Shown one piece after another: positions 55,905 to 64,000 of a DNA stretch of 64,000 bases. The notes under the pieces were generated by a model. The model did not search any database. It was not told the origin of the DNA and saw nothing but the letters and a program-made list of their open reading frames with translations. Source of the stretch: Psychroflexus lacisalsi (GTDB lineage Bacteria > Bacteroidota > Bacteroidia > Flavobacteriales > Flavobacteriaceae); assembly GCF_020164495.1 (NCBI RefSeq), contig NZ_JAIQYZ010000001.1, forward strand, positions 372,001 through 436,000, written 5' to 3'. The stretch's first letter is position 1; each line of letters starts with the position of its first letter. Both the position numbers and the translations under genes were made by a program.

Positions 55905-57731
55905 ATGAAATTTTTATCAAAATTATTGCTTTTGGCAATTTTTGTTACTGCTTCGGTATCATGCTCAGACGATGATGATGCTCCAGTAACCCCTCCTTCT
56001 GGAGATCCGACAATTGCTGATTTAGTAACAGAAAATGACCAATTTTCTTCATTACTAGCGGCTCTTGAACGTACAAATTTAGTAACTCCATTTGTTGGAG
56101 GAAGTGGAAACCTTACCGTGTTTGCACCTACTAACAATGCATTTAATGCATTCTTACAAGATAATGGATTCTCAAGCCTTGAAGAAGTACCAGAAGATCT
56201 TTTAAGTGAAGTTCTTTTAAACCATGTTGTTAATGGTAGAATTTTAGCTGCAGATTTATCCACAGGTTACGTAAACTCATTAGGTAAAGGTGGTGCGTCT
56301 GAAGCTGAACTTAGTCTATTTATTAACACAGAAAACGGAGTAACTGTTAATGGTGTGTCTAGTGTCACTACTCCAGATATTGTGGCGACCAACGGTGTTG
56401 TGCACGAAGTAGACGCAGTTATTGGTTTGCCAAGTGTTGTTACACAAGCCCTTGCAAATCCAGAATTTTCTACTCTTGTAGCTGCTTTACAGCGTGCAAG
56501 TACAGAAACTACAAATTATGTAGATATACTTTCAGGTTCTGCTAGTTCACCTTTTACAGTATTTGCTCCAACGAATGCCGCTTTTGAAGATTTATTAGCT
56601 GCACTTGGGGTACAAAGTTTAGAAGAAGTTGCTCCTGAAACTTTAGCTACAGTACTTGAATACCACGTGATTGCAGAAAGTAATGTGAGATCTGGAGACC
56701 TTTCTACTGGATTATCTGCGATAACACTACAGGGTGAAGATTTAGTATTCGATTTATCTGATGGTGCACAAATTAGCGATGCTTCAACAGTGAATGCAAA
56801 TATTGCCGTTGTAGACGTTCAGACTAATAATGGTGTAGTTCACGCCATTGATAAAGTATTATTACCAAACGAAATCCTTGATGCTATAGATCCAACTATT
56901 GCCGGTCTTGCAATGATGAATGATGATCTTTCTAGTCTTGTCGCTGCTCTGGAGTATACAGGGTTAAATGAAGCTTTAGCTGATAGAGCTGAAGAATATA
57001 CTGTATTTGCTCCGACTAATGCTGCCTTTGCAACATTTCTAGATGGAGCAGCTCTTGAGGATCTTCCTGTGGAAGTTGTTACTCAAGTTTTATTGAATCA
57101 TGTCCTTACAGGGACAGCACTTTCTACTGATTTAAGTACAAGCTACACTAATTCTCTTGCTACTTATGGTGACACAGATGATAATTTAAGTTTCTACATC
57201 AACCTTGATGATGGTGTAAGACTTAATGGTGTCTCAAGCGTTACAGTAGCAGACAACGAAGCTGCAAATGGAGTAGTACACATTGTAGATGCAGTTATTA
57301 CTTTGCCAACTGTTGTAACCTTTGCCACAGCAGATCCAAATTTTTCAGCACTGGCAGGAGCGCTTCAAGCTGCTGATACAGATTTTGTAAATGTACTTTC
57401 AGGAACTGCAAATTCACCATTCACAGTTTTCGCTCCAGTCAACTCAGCTTTTGATGCTATTACAGTACCGGGTGAACCAGCGCTTAGTGCTGTGCTTAGT
57501 CATCATGTTATTGCAGAATCAAATATAAGATCTGGAGATTTGACAGACGGTGCTATTGTAGAATCTTTTGAGGGAAGTGATATCACAGTTACACTTCCTG
57601 GAACTGGTGAGAATATTGCTGATCTTACAGATGGAGCAGGAAACACAGGAATTGGAGTAATTGCTGTTGATGTGCAAGCTACCAATGGAGTGATTCATGC
57701 TATAAATACAGTATTGTTACCAGCAGAATAA
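55905..57731 (+). CDS. surface lipoprotein with four fasciclin domains
   Basis: The 608 residues start with a lipoprotein signal to Cys20 (TASVSC), followed by SDDDD, the acidic pattern of Bacteroidota surface lipoproteins. Four FAS1 domains follow at about 35-165, 170-320, 325-455 and 460-605. Each has the (T)VFAPTN(N/A)AF motif (VFAPVNSAF in the last). Domains 1 and 3 are alike and so are 2 and 4, so a two-domain unit was duplicated. FAS1 proteins mediate cell adhesion or bind small ligands. A terminator follows. Confidence 0.93.
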   Translation: MKFLSKLLLLAIFVTASVSCSDDDDAPVTPPSGDPTIADLVTENDQFSSLLAALERTNLVTPFVGGSGNLTVFAPTNNAFNAFLQDNGFSSLEEVPEDLLSEVLLNHVVNGRILAADLSTGYVNSLGKGGASEAELSLFINTENGVTVNGVSSVTTPDIVATNGVVHEVDAVIGLPSVVTQALANPEFSTLVAALQRASTETTNYVDILSGSASSPFTVFAPTNAAFEDLLAALGVQSLEEVAPETLATVLEYHVIAESNVRSGDLSTGLSAITLQGEDLVFDLSDGAQISDASTVNANIAVVDVQTNNGVVHAIDKVLLPNEILDAIDPTIAGLAMMNDDLSSLVAALEYTGLNEALADRAEEYTVFAPTNAAFATFLDGAALEDLPVEVVTQVLLNHVLTGTALSTDLSTSYTNSLATYGDTDDNLSFYINLDDGVRLNGVSSVTVADNEAANGVVHIVDAVITLPTVVTFATADPNFSALAGALQAADTDFVNVLSGTANSPFTVFAPVNSAFDAITVPGEPALSAVLSHHVIAESNIRSGDLTDGAIVESFEGSDITVTLPGTGENIADLTDGAGNTGIGVIAVDVQATNGVIHAINTVLLPAE

Positions 57732-57760
57732 ATTCAAGTTTATTTTATTCAAATGAAAAA

Positions 57761-57788
57761 GGGTTCAACTTGGTTGAACCCTTTTTTT
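57761..57788. terminator. bidirectional terminator after the fasciclin gene
   Basis: GGGTTCAAC and GTTGAACCC with a TTG loop, A run before and T run after, between the fasciclin gene and the opposing thioesterase gene. Confidence 0.9.
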
Positions 57789-57797
57789 ATTTACAAA

Positions 57798-58280
57798 TTA
57801 AACTTGATCAAGATGTTTAGGTTTTACCCCAAATTTTCTAGTGTCTTCTTTAGTCAGGGTTTTATAGTCTTCAGTTTTCGTAAGATGTTCCAAAGGTCTC
57901 AGTAAATGTTCTGGCAAAGACGTAAGTTGTCTTGAGGTTAAATCCAACCAAGATCCCATCATTTCGCAGCGTGCACTATTCTGACCTTTCTGATTGTAGA
58001 TATTATGTTCAAATTGAAAAAACATGCCATCTTGACTCAAGCCTTTCAATTCAAGGCTCACTTTTACCTGATCTTCGGGTTTAAGCTCTTTGAAGTAAAA
58101 AATGTGTTCATAAAAAACAACGGGTCCTAAGTTATGTTTCACAAGTTCTTGTTGTGAAAATCCCTTTTCAACTAGGAATGCCATTCTGGTATGACTCATA
58201 AAATTTTGATACGATGAATTAGCGAGATGCCTGTTGGCATCAAGGTCACTCCATCGTATTTCAAATGATTTTGTATACAT
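57798..58280 (-). CDS. hotdog-fold acyl-CoA thioesterase (YbgC/FadM-like)
   Basis: A 160-residue thioesterase with the 4-hydroxybenzoyl-CoA thioesterase signature WSDLDANRHLAN (Asp14, Asn16, His18), YQNFMSHTRMAFL and VFYEHIFYFKEL. The substrate is not evident. It is the last gene of the surE-membrane protein-thioesterase run, 4 bases after the small membrane protein gene. Confidence 0.88.
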   Translation of the reverse strand: MYTKSFEIRWSDLDANRHLANSSYQNFMSHTRMAFLVEKGFSQQELVKHNLGPVVFYEHIFYFKELKPEDQVKVSLELKGLSQDGMFFQFEHNIYNQKGQNSARCEMMGSWLDLTSRQLTSLPEHLLRPLEHLTKTEDYKTLTKEDTRKFGVKPKHLDQV

Positions 58281-58284
58281 GTAT

Positions 58285-58566
58285 TTATATAAATTTTGAT
58301 ATTAAAATAATTGTGGCACTTAAGATTGTTGCTATGAGTACTCCTCTTGCTCTGTAATCTTGCTTTTTTTTGATAAAGACAAAAAACGGCAGGAAATTCA
58401 AAATAGCGCCAAGTGCAATGATGCTTCCTAAAACACCTTCATCTGAAGCTTTACTCATCACTATTTCAAACTCTTTTTGCATGACAAGACTTATGTATAG
58501 AAACATTCCTGCAAGATTTGCAACAATTCCTACTAAAAAACCTACAGCAATTTCTTTTTTAATCAT
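58285..58566 (-). CDS. small membrane protein of unknown function
   Basis: From the ATG at 58566 the protein has 93 residues and three hydrophobic segments (VGFLVGIVANLAGMFLYISL, GSIIALGAILNFLPFFVF, VLIATILSATIILISKFI). A start at 58590 would add eight residues within surE. The 8-base overlap with the surE stop codon shows co-translation. Short membrane proteins next to surE are common in Flavobacteriia, but I know of no function. Confidence 0.75.
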   Translation of the reverse strand: MIKKEIAVGFLVGIVANLAGMFLYISLVMQKEFEIVMSKASDEGVLGSIIALGAILNFLPFFVFIKKKQDYRARGVLIATILSATIILISKFI

Positions 58567-59344
58567 TAATATCCCAGGAATTAAGCTCATTTATAAAATC
58601 ATGCGCTGTCAAATCAAATTTAACGGGAACTACTGAAACATAATTAGCATCGAGGGCTTCTACGTCTGTATTATTTCCTTTGTCTTGATTGACAAATTCT
58701 CCAGATAGCCAGTAATAATCTCTTCCCTGAGGGTTCTGGCGTTTATCAAACCTTTCTTCCCAGCGCGCATTGGCTTGTCTGCAAATTTGAATTCCTTTAA
58801 TTTTTTCCTCACTTGCCTTCGGGATATTTACATTTAAAACCGTGCCTTTAGGTAAGCCATTTTTAATTACACTTTGGGTGATACGTTTTACGTATTTAGT
58901 GGTATGATCAAAATTGGCCTCCATGGAGTAATCCAATAGCGAAAATCCAATAGCGGGTATTCCCTCTACGCCTGCTTCTACAGCTGCACTCATTGTTCCA
59001 GAATAAATCACGTTGATAGATGAATTGGAACCATGATTAATTCCACTGACGCATAAGTCTGGTTTGCGCTTAAGGATTTCCTGAGTGCCAATTTTTACAC
59101 AATCTGCCGGAGTCCCGGAGCACGAAAATTCTTTGATTTGAGAATATTTATCGATAGTGACAGGATCACAGTATAAATTATCACTTATTGTAATGGCATG
59201 TCCCATTCCACTTTGAGGTCTATCGGGAGCGACAACGACAACTTCTCCTATTGTTTTCATTATTTTGATGAGATGTCTTATGCCCGGAGCAGTTATTCCG
59301 TCGTCATTGGTGACGAGAATTAAAGGTTTTTTTTCTGTTTGCAT
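58559..59344 (-). CDS. surE: 5'/3'-nucleotidase SurE
   Basis: Survival protein and nucleotide phosphatase, 261 residues. The metal-binding Asp14-Asp15 pair is in LVTNDDGITAPGI, followed by VVVAPDRPQSGMGHAIT, SGTPADCVKIG and VSGINHGSNSSINVIYSGT. It is the first gene of a three-gene minus-strand run and divergent from the Prc protease gene, 143 bases away. Confidence 0.96.
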   Translation of the reverse strand: MQTEKKPLILVTNDDGITAPGIRHLIKIMKTIGEVVVVAPDRPQSGMGHAITISDNLYCDPVTIDKYSQIKEFSCSGTPADCVKIGTQEILKRKPDLCVSGINHGSNSSINVIYSGTMSAAVEAGVEGIPAIGFSLLDYSMEANFDHTTKYVKRITQSVIKNGLPKGTVLNVNIPKASEEKIKGIQICRQANARWEERFDKRQNPQGRDYYWLSGEFVNQDKGNNTDVEALDANYVSVVPVKFDLTAHDFINELNSWDIND

Positions 59345-59487
59345 GGTTCAATTTTTCTGATAGCTAAAATAAACATTTCATCAAGCAAAATAGCCTTGAA
59401 ACACGTTTAACAAATTATTAGCTAGCTTTAAAATAAGTGGTATAGTTTTTACTGTAAATTGAAAAATATTACATTAGTTTTAATTTA

Positions 59488-61650
59488 ATGAACTTTGATA
59501 CGATGAAACGATACAAATTAAAGAACAATCTGGTTATTCTATTTTTGGTGACTCTGCTAGCCGTAACTTCCTGTAGCTTCACTGCAAAAAATTATGATGA
59601 AGACTCAGATAAAGATCAAATCCTTATAGAACTCATTACCCACGTAATTGAGCAAGGACATTTTGATATGAAAGAGCTTGATGATGATTTCTCTCAGGCC
59701 GTTTTTAAGGATTACATTAAAGGATTAGATCCTATAAAAAGACATTTTCTGAAAAGTGATTTTGAAGATTTCAAGGCTTTTGAAACTCAAATTGATGATC
59801 AAATCAAAAATAAAAATCTTGTTTTCTTTGACTTAACAGTAAATCGCTATAAAAAGCGAATGGAACAAACAAAAGACTTTTACTTAGAATTGTTAAAGAA
59901 TCCCTTCAATTTTGAAGACAAGGAAACTATCAATACTGATTATGAAAATGCGGATTATGCTGAAAACATGAAAGAATTAAAAGAGAGATGGAGACAACAA
60001 TTTAAATTCTCTACTCTATCCACTTTTCATGATTTAAAGCAGGAACAAAATCAAAAAAATGAAAATGATGAAGATGTTGAAAAAAAATCTGATGCCGATT
60101 TAGAACAAGAAGCACGAGAAATCACCAGAGAGTCTATCGAAAATTATTTCGACACCATGTCAGATTTGGAACGTAAAGATTGGTTTAGTTTATACGTCAA
60201 TTCTTTCGTAAGTCAGTTTGATCCACATACAAATTATCTCGCACCTCAGGATAAAGACAGGTTTGATATCTCAATGTCTGGAAAACTAGAAGGGATTGGT
60301 GCACGACTTCAAAAACAAAGAGACAATGTAAAAATTGTTGAAGTTATTTCTGGGGGTCCGGCTTGGACTAATGGAGAATTGGAAGTTGGAGACCTTATCC
60401 AGAAAGTAAAACAGGAAGATGAAGAGGAAGCTGTAGATATTCGGGGGATGAGATTAGATGATGCAGTAGATCTTATCAAAGGTCCAAAAGGAACAAGAGT
60501 TGTACTTACAGTGAAGAAAGTAGATGGAAGTACCCAGTCCATAAATATTGTAAGAGATGTGGTTGAGATTGAAGAAACTTACGCAAAATCTTCAACTGTA
60601 AAAAGAAATGGAGAGCTTTTTGGAATCATAAATCTACCGAAATTTTATTTCGATATGCAAAACTATGATGAAAGAAATGCGGCTTCTGATATTAAAAAAG
60701 AACTTGAAAGATTAAATGAAATTGATGCTAAAGGTCTTGTGATAGATCTAAGAAATAATGGAGGTGGTTCTTTATCTACAGTAGTAGATATTGCTGGTTT
60801 CTTCATTGATAAAGGTCCTGTTGTACAAGTAAGAGATGCGAAAAATAATACTGAAGTTTTAAAAGATTCAGATTCTAATGTTATATGGGATAAGCCACTT
60901 GTCATACTTGTAAATGAACTTTCAGCTTCAGCTTCAGAAATTTTGGCTGCTGCAATGCAGGATTACGAGAGAGCTGTTGTGATAGGTAGTAAACAAACTT
61001 ATGGTAAAGGAACCGTTCAAAATGTCGTTGATTTAAATAGGTGGATGAGAAATAGTTCCTTTGGTGATATGGGAGCTTTGAAAATTACTACACAGAAGTT
61101 TTATAGAATTAATGGAGGTTCTACACAGCTAAAAGGTGTAGAAAGTGATGTTGCCGTTCCAGACCGTTACTCTTATATTGATATAGGTGAAAGAGATTAT
61201 GAAAATCCAATGCCGTGGGACAAAATTGCTCCGGCAAATTACGATGTCTGGAATGGGTATTCTAATTTGAATCAAGTGATTAAAACAAGTAAAAAGCGTT
61301 TATCATCTAATTCGCAAATACAGTTGATAGATGAAAATGCTAAGTGGATCCAGTCTCAAAGAAATCAAAATAATTTTAGTTTGAACTATGAAAACTATAG
61401 TGAAGATATAGCTAAAGTAGAGGAGATGTCTAAAAAGTTTGAAAAAATAGACAATTACAGTTCGAACTTAACTTATGAATCTCTTCCTTATGAAGCAGCT
61501 TTGATGTCTAAGGACTCATCATTAACTCAAAAGAGAAAAAGATGGCATGAAAGTTTATCAAAAGATGTTTATGTGGAAGAAGCTATTCAGGTACTTCAGG
61601 ATTTGCAAGTAGATAAAAATTCCATCAAACTTGCTGCTAGGAAAAACTAA
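59488..61650 (+). CDS. C-terminal processing protease Prc/Tsp, S41 family, lipoprotein
   Basis: A 720-residue tail-specific protease. The start carries a lipobox (LLAVTSC, ATG at 59488, with ATG at 59503 as alternative). An N-terminal helical domain, a PDZ domain (about 250-340; GIGARLQKQRDNVKI, GDLIQKVKQ) and the S41 catalytic core (about 350-560) follow. The core has VIDLRNNGGGSLSTVVDI, the catalytic serine region NELSASASEIL and the lysine in GKGTVQN. The C-terminal helical domain is also present. It trims or degrades envelope proteins in the periplasm. Confidence 0.95.
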   Translation: MNFDTMKRYKLKNNLVILFLVTLLAVTSCSFTAKNYDEDSDKDQILIELITHVIEQGHFDMKELDDDFSQAVFKDYIKGLDPIKRHFLKSDFEDFKAFETQIDDQIKNKNLVFFDLTVNRYKKRMEQTKDFYLELLKNPFNFEDKETINTDYENADYAENMKELKERWRQQFKFSTLSTFHDLKQEQNQKNENDEDVEKKSDADLEQEAREITRESIENYFDTMSDLERKDWFSLYVNSFVSQFDPHTNYLAPQDKDRFDISMSGKLEGIGARLQKQRDNVKIVEVISGGPAWTNGELEVGDLIQKVKQEDEEEAVDIRGMRLDDAVDLIKGPKGTRVVLTVKKVDGSTQSINIVRDVVEIEETYAKSSTVKRNGELFGIINLPKFYFDMQNYDERNAASDIKKELERLNEIDAKGLVIDLRNNGGGSLSTVVDIAGFFIDKGPVVQVRDAKNNTEVLKDSDSNVIWDKPLVILVNELSASASEILAAAMQDYERAVVIGSKQTYGKGTVQNVVDLNRWMRNSSFGDMGALKITTQKFYRINGGSTQLKGVESDVAVPDRYSYIDIGERDYENPMPWDKIAPANYDVWNGYSNLNQVIKTSKKRLSSNSQIQLIDENAKWIQSQRNQNNFSLNYENYSEDIAKVEEMSKKFEKIDNYSSNLTYESLPYEAALMSKDSSLTQKRKRWHESLSKDVYVEEAIQVLQDLQVDKNSIKLAARKN

Positions 61651-61671
61651 AACATTATCAATACATCACCC

Positions 61672-62760
61672 TTGAAAGAAAATTCTTCTTTACAAAGCTT
61701 AGCGCTCCAAAAGTTTAAAAAAAACCTTTGGGGCGTTTTAAGTTTTTGGTTTATCGTCCTTTGTCTGTTTGTAGGAATATTTGCCTATTTTTTTGCTCCC
61801 GATAGCTCAGAAAATGCAAACACAATGGCCTTAAGTATTCATTCAAAATCGCCTGGGTTCTCTACCAAGGTCATTGAAATTCCAAACCTCAATTCCGGTG
61901 AACAATCTTGGTTGTCAAGATCTTTTTTAGGAAATAAATATGCTAATGAAATTATTCCTATAGAATCTTATAGAGAGAAAGATGACAAACTTTTTTATCG
62001 GGATTATGGAGTTAAAGATCCGTCTTTAGAAAATGAGCTTGATTTGAATAAGTACAATTCCAATTTTTCGTCCGAACACATTTACACAAAAACCTTCTGG
62101 CTTGGAACCGATAAATATGGCCGTGATTTACTAAGCAGGATGTTGATAGGCTTGCGAATTTCCTTTTCAGTCGGATTTATTTCGGTATTTATTTCATTAG
62201 TGCTAGGATTATTTTTAGGGTCTATTTCCGGGTATTATGGAGGTAAAATAGATGCAGCCGTGATGTGGCTGATTAATGTGACTTGGTCAATTCCGACTTT
62301 ACTTTTAGTCATAGCAATTACTTTAGCGCTTGGAAAAGGCTTTTGGCAAGTTTTTATTGCAGTAGGCCTCACCATGTGGGTGGAAGTGGCAAGAGTGGTG
62401 AGGGGACAGGTCATGAGTGTTAAATCCTTTCAATTTGTCACAGCTGCCAGAGCTTTAGGGTTTAAAAACCAAAGGATTATTATAAAACACATTTTGCCAA
62501 ACGTGCTTGCTCCAGTGATTGTTATTTCTGCAGCCAATTTTGCTGCAGCCATACTTATAGAAAGTGGACTCAGTTTTTTAGGAATTGGAGCTCAGCCACC
62601 CACCCCAAGCTGGGGAGCGATGATCAAAGACCATTACAGTTACATCATTTTAGGGAAAGCTTATTTAGCCATTATTCCAGGATTAGGTATCATGAGTTTG
62701 GTGATGGCTTTTATGCTTATCGGTAATGCACTCAGAGATGCACTCGATGTGAAAAATTAA
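61672..62760 (+). CDS. ABC transporter permease, OppC/DppC-like
   Basis: Inner-membrane permease of a peptide-type ABC importer, 362 residues. An N-terminal helix is followed by an extended periplasmic loop, then five helices of the binding-protein-dependent transport domain. The EAA-type loop reads AARALGFKNQRIIIKHILPN. The GTDKYGRDLLSRMLIGLRIS segment is typical of OppC. The frame opens with TTG at 61672, and no nearby ATG fits the alignment. The ATPase and binding protein are not in this window. It follows prc after 21 bases. Confidence 0.9.
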   Translation: MKENSSLQSLALQKFKKNLWGVLSFWFIVLCLFVGIFAYFFAPDSSENANTMALSIHSKSPGFSTKVIEIPNLNSGEQSWLSRSFLGNKYANEIIPIESYREKDDKLFYRDYGVKDPSLENELDLNKYNSNFSSEHIYTKTFWLGTDKYGRDLLSRMLIGLRISFSVGFISVFISLVLGLFLGSISGYYGGKIDAAVMWLINVTWSIPTLLLVIAITLALGKGFWQVFIAVGLTMWVEVARVVRGQVMSVKSFQFVTAARALGFKNQRIIIKHILPNVLAPVIVISAANFAAAILIESGLSFLGIGAQPPTPSWGAMIKDHYSYIILGKAYLAIIPGLGIMSLVMAFMLIGNALRDALDVKN

Positions 62761-62820
62761 AATATATTTTAAAAAAAACATTAGTTAGGACAGATTCCAC
62801 ATTATTCCATTATGTGTGAA

Positions 62821-62852
62821 GACCTCACAGGTTTTATAAAACCTGTGAGGTC
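62821..62852. repeat. dispersed palindrome, copy 2
   Basis: GACCTCACAGGTTTT and AAAACCTGTGAGGTC are perfect 15-base arms around AT. The 3781-3807 copy matches apart from one substitution. It lies between the permease and lepA, which converge, so it may double as a terminator, followed by TTTT on the plus strand. Confidence 0.75.
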
Positions 62853-62946
62853 TTTTAAAGTAGGAAATTTATCTTTTAGCATTAAGCTATCGAACACAAA
62901 TTCAACTTATAATTACAAAACTCAGAATAATATTTAAAAATATAAT

Positions 62947-64000
62947 TTAGTCGTTAAGCTTTAGTACGGCCATGAAGGCTTCCTGTGGAATCTCTACATT
63001 TCCAACCTGACGCATACGTTTTTTACCTTTTTTCTGCTTTTCTAAAAGTTTACGTTTTCTGGAAATATCACCACCGTAACATTTTGCTGTCACATCTTTT
63101 CTAAGTGCTTTTACAGTTTCGCGGGCAATGATTTTGGCTCCAATCGCAGCTTGTATGGGAATGTCAAACTGTTGTCTTGGAATCAATTCCTTCAGCTTTT
63201 CGCAAATTCTCTTACCAATATCATAAGCGTTATCAACGTGAAGTAAGGCTGAAAGCGCATCTACAGTATTGCCATTTAAAAGTACATCTACTTTTACCAA
63301 TTTTGATTTTCTCATACCAATTGGTGAATAATCAAACGAGGCATAACCTTTAGAAACCGTTTTTAATCTGTCGTAAAAATCAAAAACAATTTCAGCTAAT
63401 GGCATATCAAAACTTAGTTCGACACGATCTTGCGTCAGGTAAGTCTGATCGGTAATTTGACCTCGCTTCTCGATGCAAAGAGACATTACAGGGCCTACAA
63501 ATTCAGATTTGGTGATAATACTAGCTTTTATGAAAGGCTCTTCCACACGATCCAAATACGTGGGCTCAGGTAAATCTGAAGGATTACTAACGATTATGGG
63601 TTTATCCTTATCCTTTAAGGTGTAAGCATTGTAAGATACGTTAGGAACCGTAGTAATAACGGTCATATCGAATTCGCGTTCGAGACGTTCTTGTATAATT
63701 TCAAGGTGAAGCATACCTAAGAATCCACATCTAAAGCCGAATCCAAGGGCTGCAGAACTTTCTGGTAAAAACACTAACGATGCATCGTTGAGTTGAAGCT
63801 TTTCCATCGCCGTTCTCAATTCTTCGTACTCATCGGTTTCGACTGGATAAATTCCTGCAAAAACCATGGGTTTTACATCTTCAAAACCAGCAACAGCAGT
63901 TTTAGTTGGGTTATTGGCATCTGTAATGGTATCTCCAACCTTTACTTCTTTTGCATTTTTTATGCCTGTGATGAGGTAACCTACATCACCAGCTTGAATT
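62947..64000 (-). CDS. lepA: elongation factor 4 (LepA), 5' part outside the window
   Basis: Translational GTPase that helps initiation or back-translocates ribosomes. The visible C-terminal part runs from ADDED segment [19 protein letters not shown] (63993-63937) through [37 protein letters not shown] and ends with [20 protein letters not shown]. The [17 protein letters not shown] tail is specific to LepA. The reading frame is open to the window edge, so the G domain lies beyond it. Confidence 0.95.
   Translation of the reverse strand, partial: IQAGDVGYLITGIKNAKEVKVGDTITDANNPTKTAVAGFEDVKPMVFAGIYPVETDEYEELRTAMEKLQLNDASLVFLPESSAALGFGFRCGFLGMLHLEIIQERLEREFDMTVITTVPNVSYNAYTLKDKDKPIIVSNPSDLPEPTYLDRVEEPFIKASIITKSEFVGPVMSLCIEKRGQITDQTYLTQDRVELSFDMPLAEIVFDFYDRLKTVSKGYASFDYSPIGMRKSKLVKVDVLLNGNTVDALSALLHVDNAYDIGKRICEKLKELIPRQQFDIPIQAAIGAKIIARETVKALRKDVTAKCYGGDISRKRKLLEKQKKGKKRMRQVGNVEIPQEAFMAVLKLND

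Overview
The window is an AT-rich chromosomal segment from a member of the Bacteroidota, almost certainly the family Flavobacteriaceae. The evidence is: type IX secretion components of the PorP/SprF and OmpA types, a type-B gliding-motility C-terminal domain, a TonB receptor with FecR and an ECF sigma factor, DUF4270, a half-length starch synthase-like gene next to glmS, a one-domain ATP synthase epsilon subunit, and Bacteroidota -7 boxes (TANNTTTG). Genus cannot be fixed by eye; the Gramella/Psychroflexus/Salegentibacter neighbourhood is a guess. No insertion sequence, prophage or CRISPR array was found.

Layout. 1-9028 (minus): a dksA/traR-type gene (cut by the window edge), ileS, an 0.8 kb repeat-bearing gap, then the apparent operon panC-panD-flippase-esterase-radA. 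9138-15303 (plus): starch synthase-like, DUF4270 lipoprotein and glmS, then atpD-atpC, closed by a bidirectional terminator. 15373-17140 (minus): the two subunits of a 3-oxoacid CoA-transferase with a decayed four-helix-bundle gene between them. 17311-21349: a thioredoxin-fold DUF255 protein, a type 2 asparaginase and a DUF1028 protein. 21430-27971 (plus): a five-gene signalling operon with a giant PAS histidine kinase broken by a frameshift in an A8 run, a GAF histidine kinase and three receiver proteins. 27968-29209: hflX. 29376-32621: a three-gene type IX secretion-type cluster. 32704-36184: a zinc-ribbon protein, an M28 membrane peptidase and an epimerase. 36218-40810 (minus): an HTTM protein, ribF, pth, rplY and prs. 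40943-43555: tRNA-Leu(CAA) followed by a repeat-rich stretch with a nonsense-mutated lipoprotein gene and an orphan membrane protein. 43597-54488: secreted and outer-membrane proteins, a reductase and a patatin. 54533-57731: an ECF sigma/FecR/TonB receptor operon facing a lipoprotein gene and a four-domain fasciclin gene. 57798-64000: a thioesterase, a small membrane protein, surE, the Prc protease, an OppC-type permease and lepA (5' part outside the window).

The most promising unit is the sigma/FecR/receptor locus at 51067-57731. The divergent lipoprotein gene and the fasciclin gene each carry the same two-part element, GTAG, 17 bases, TTGTCT, shortly before the start codon. The spacing is identical and further bases match in between. 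This suggests one cell-surface signalling regulon in which the receptor and sigma factor control two surface-exposed lipoproteins. The second theme is gene decay and slippage: one homopolymer frameshift, one double-frameshift pseudogene and one in-frame TAG, all among accessory genes, plus several dispersed intergenic repeats.
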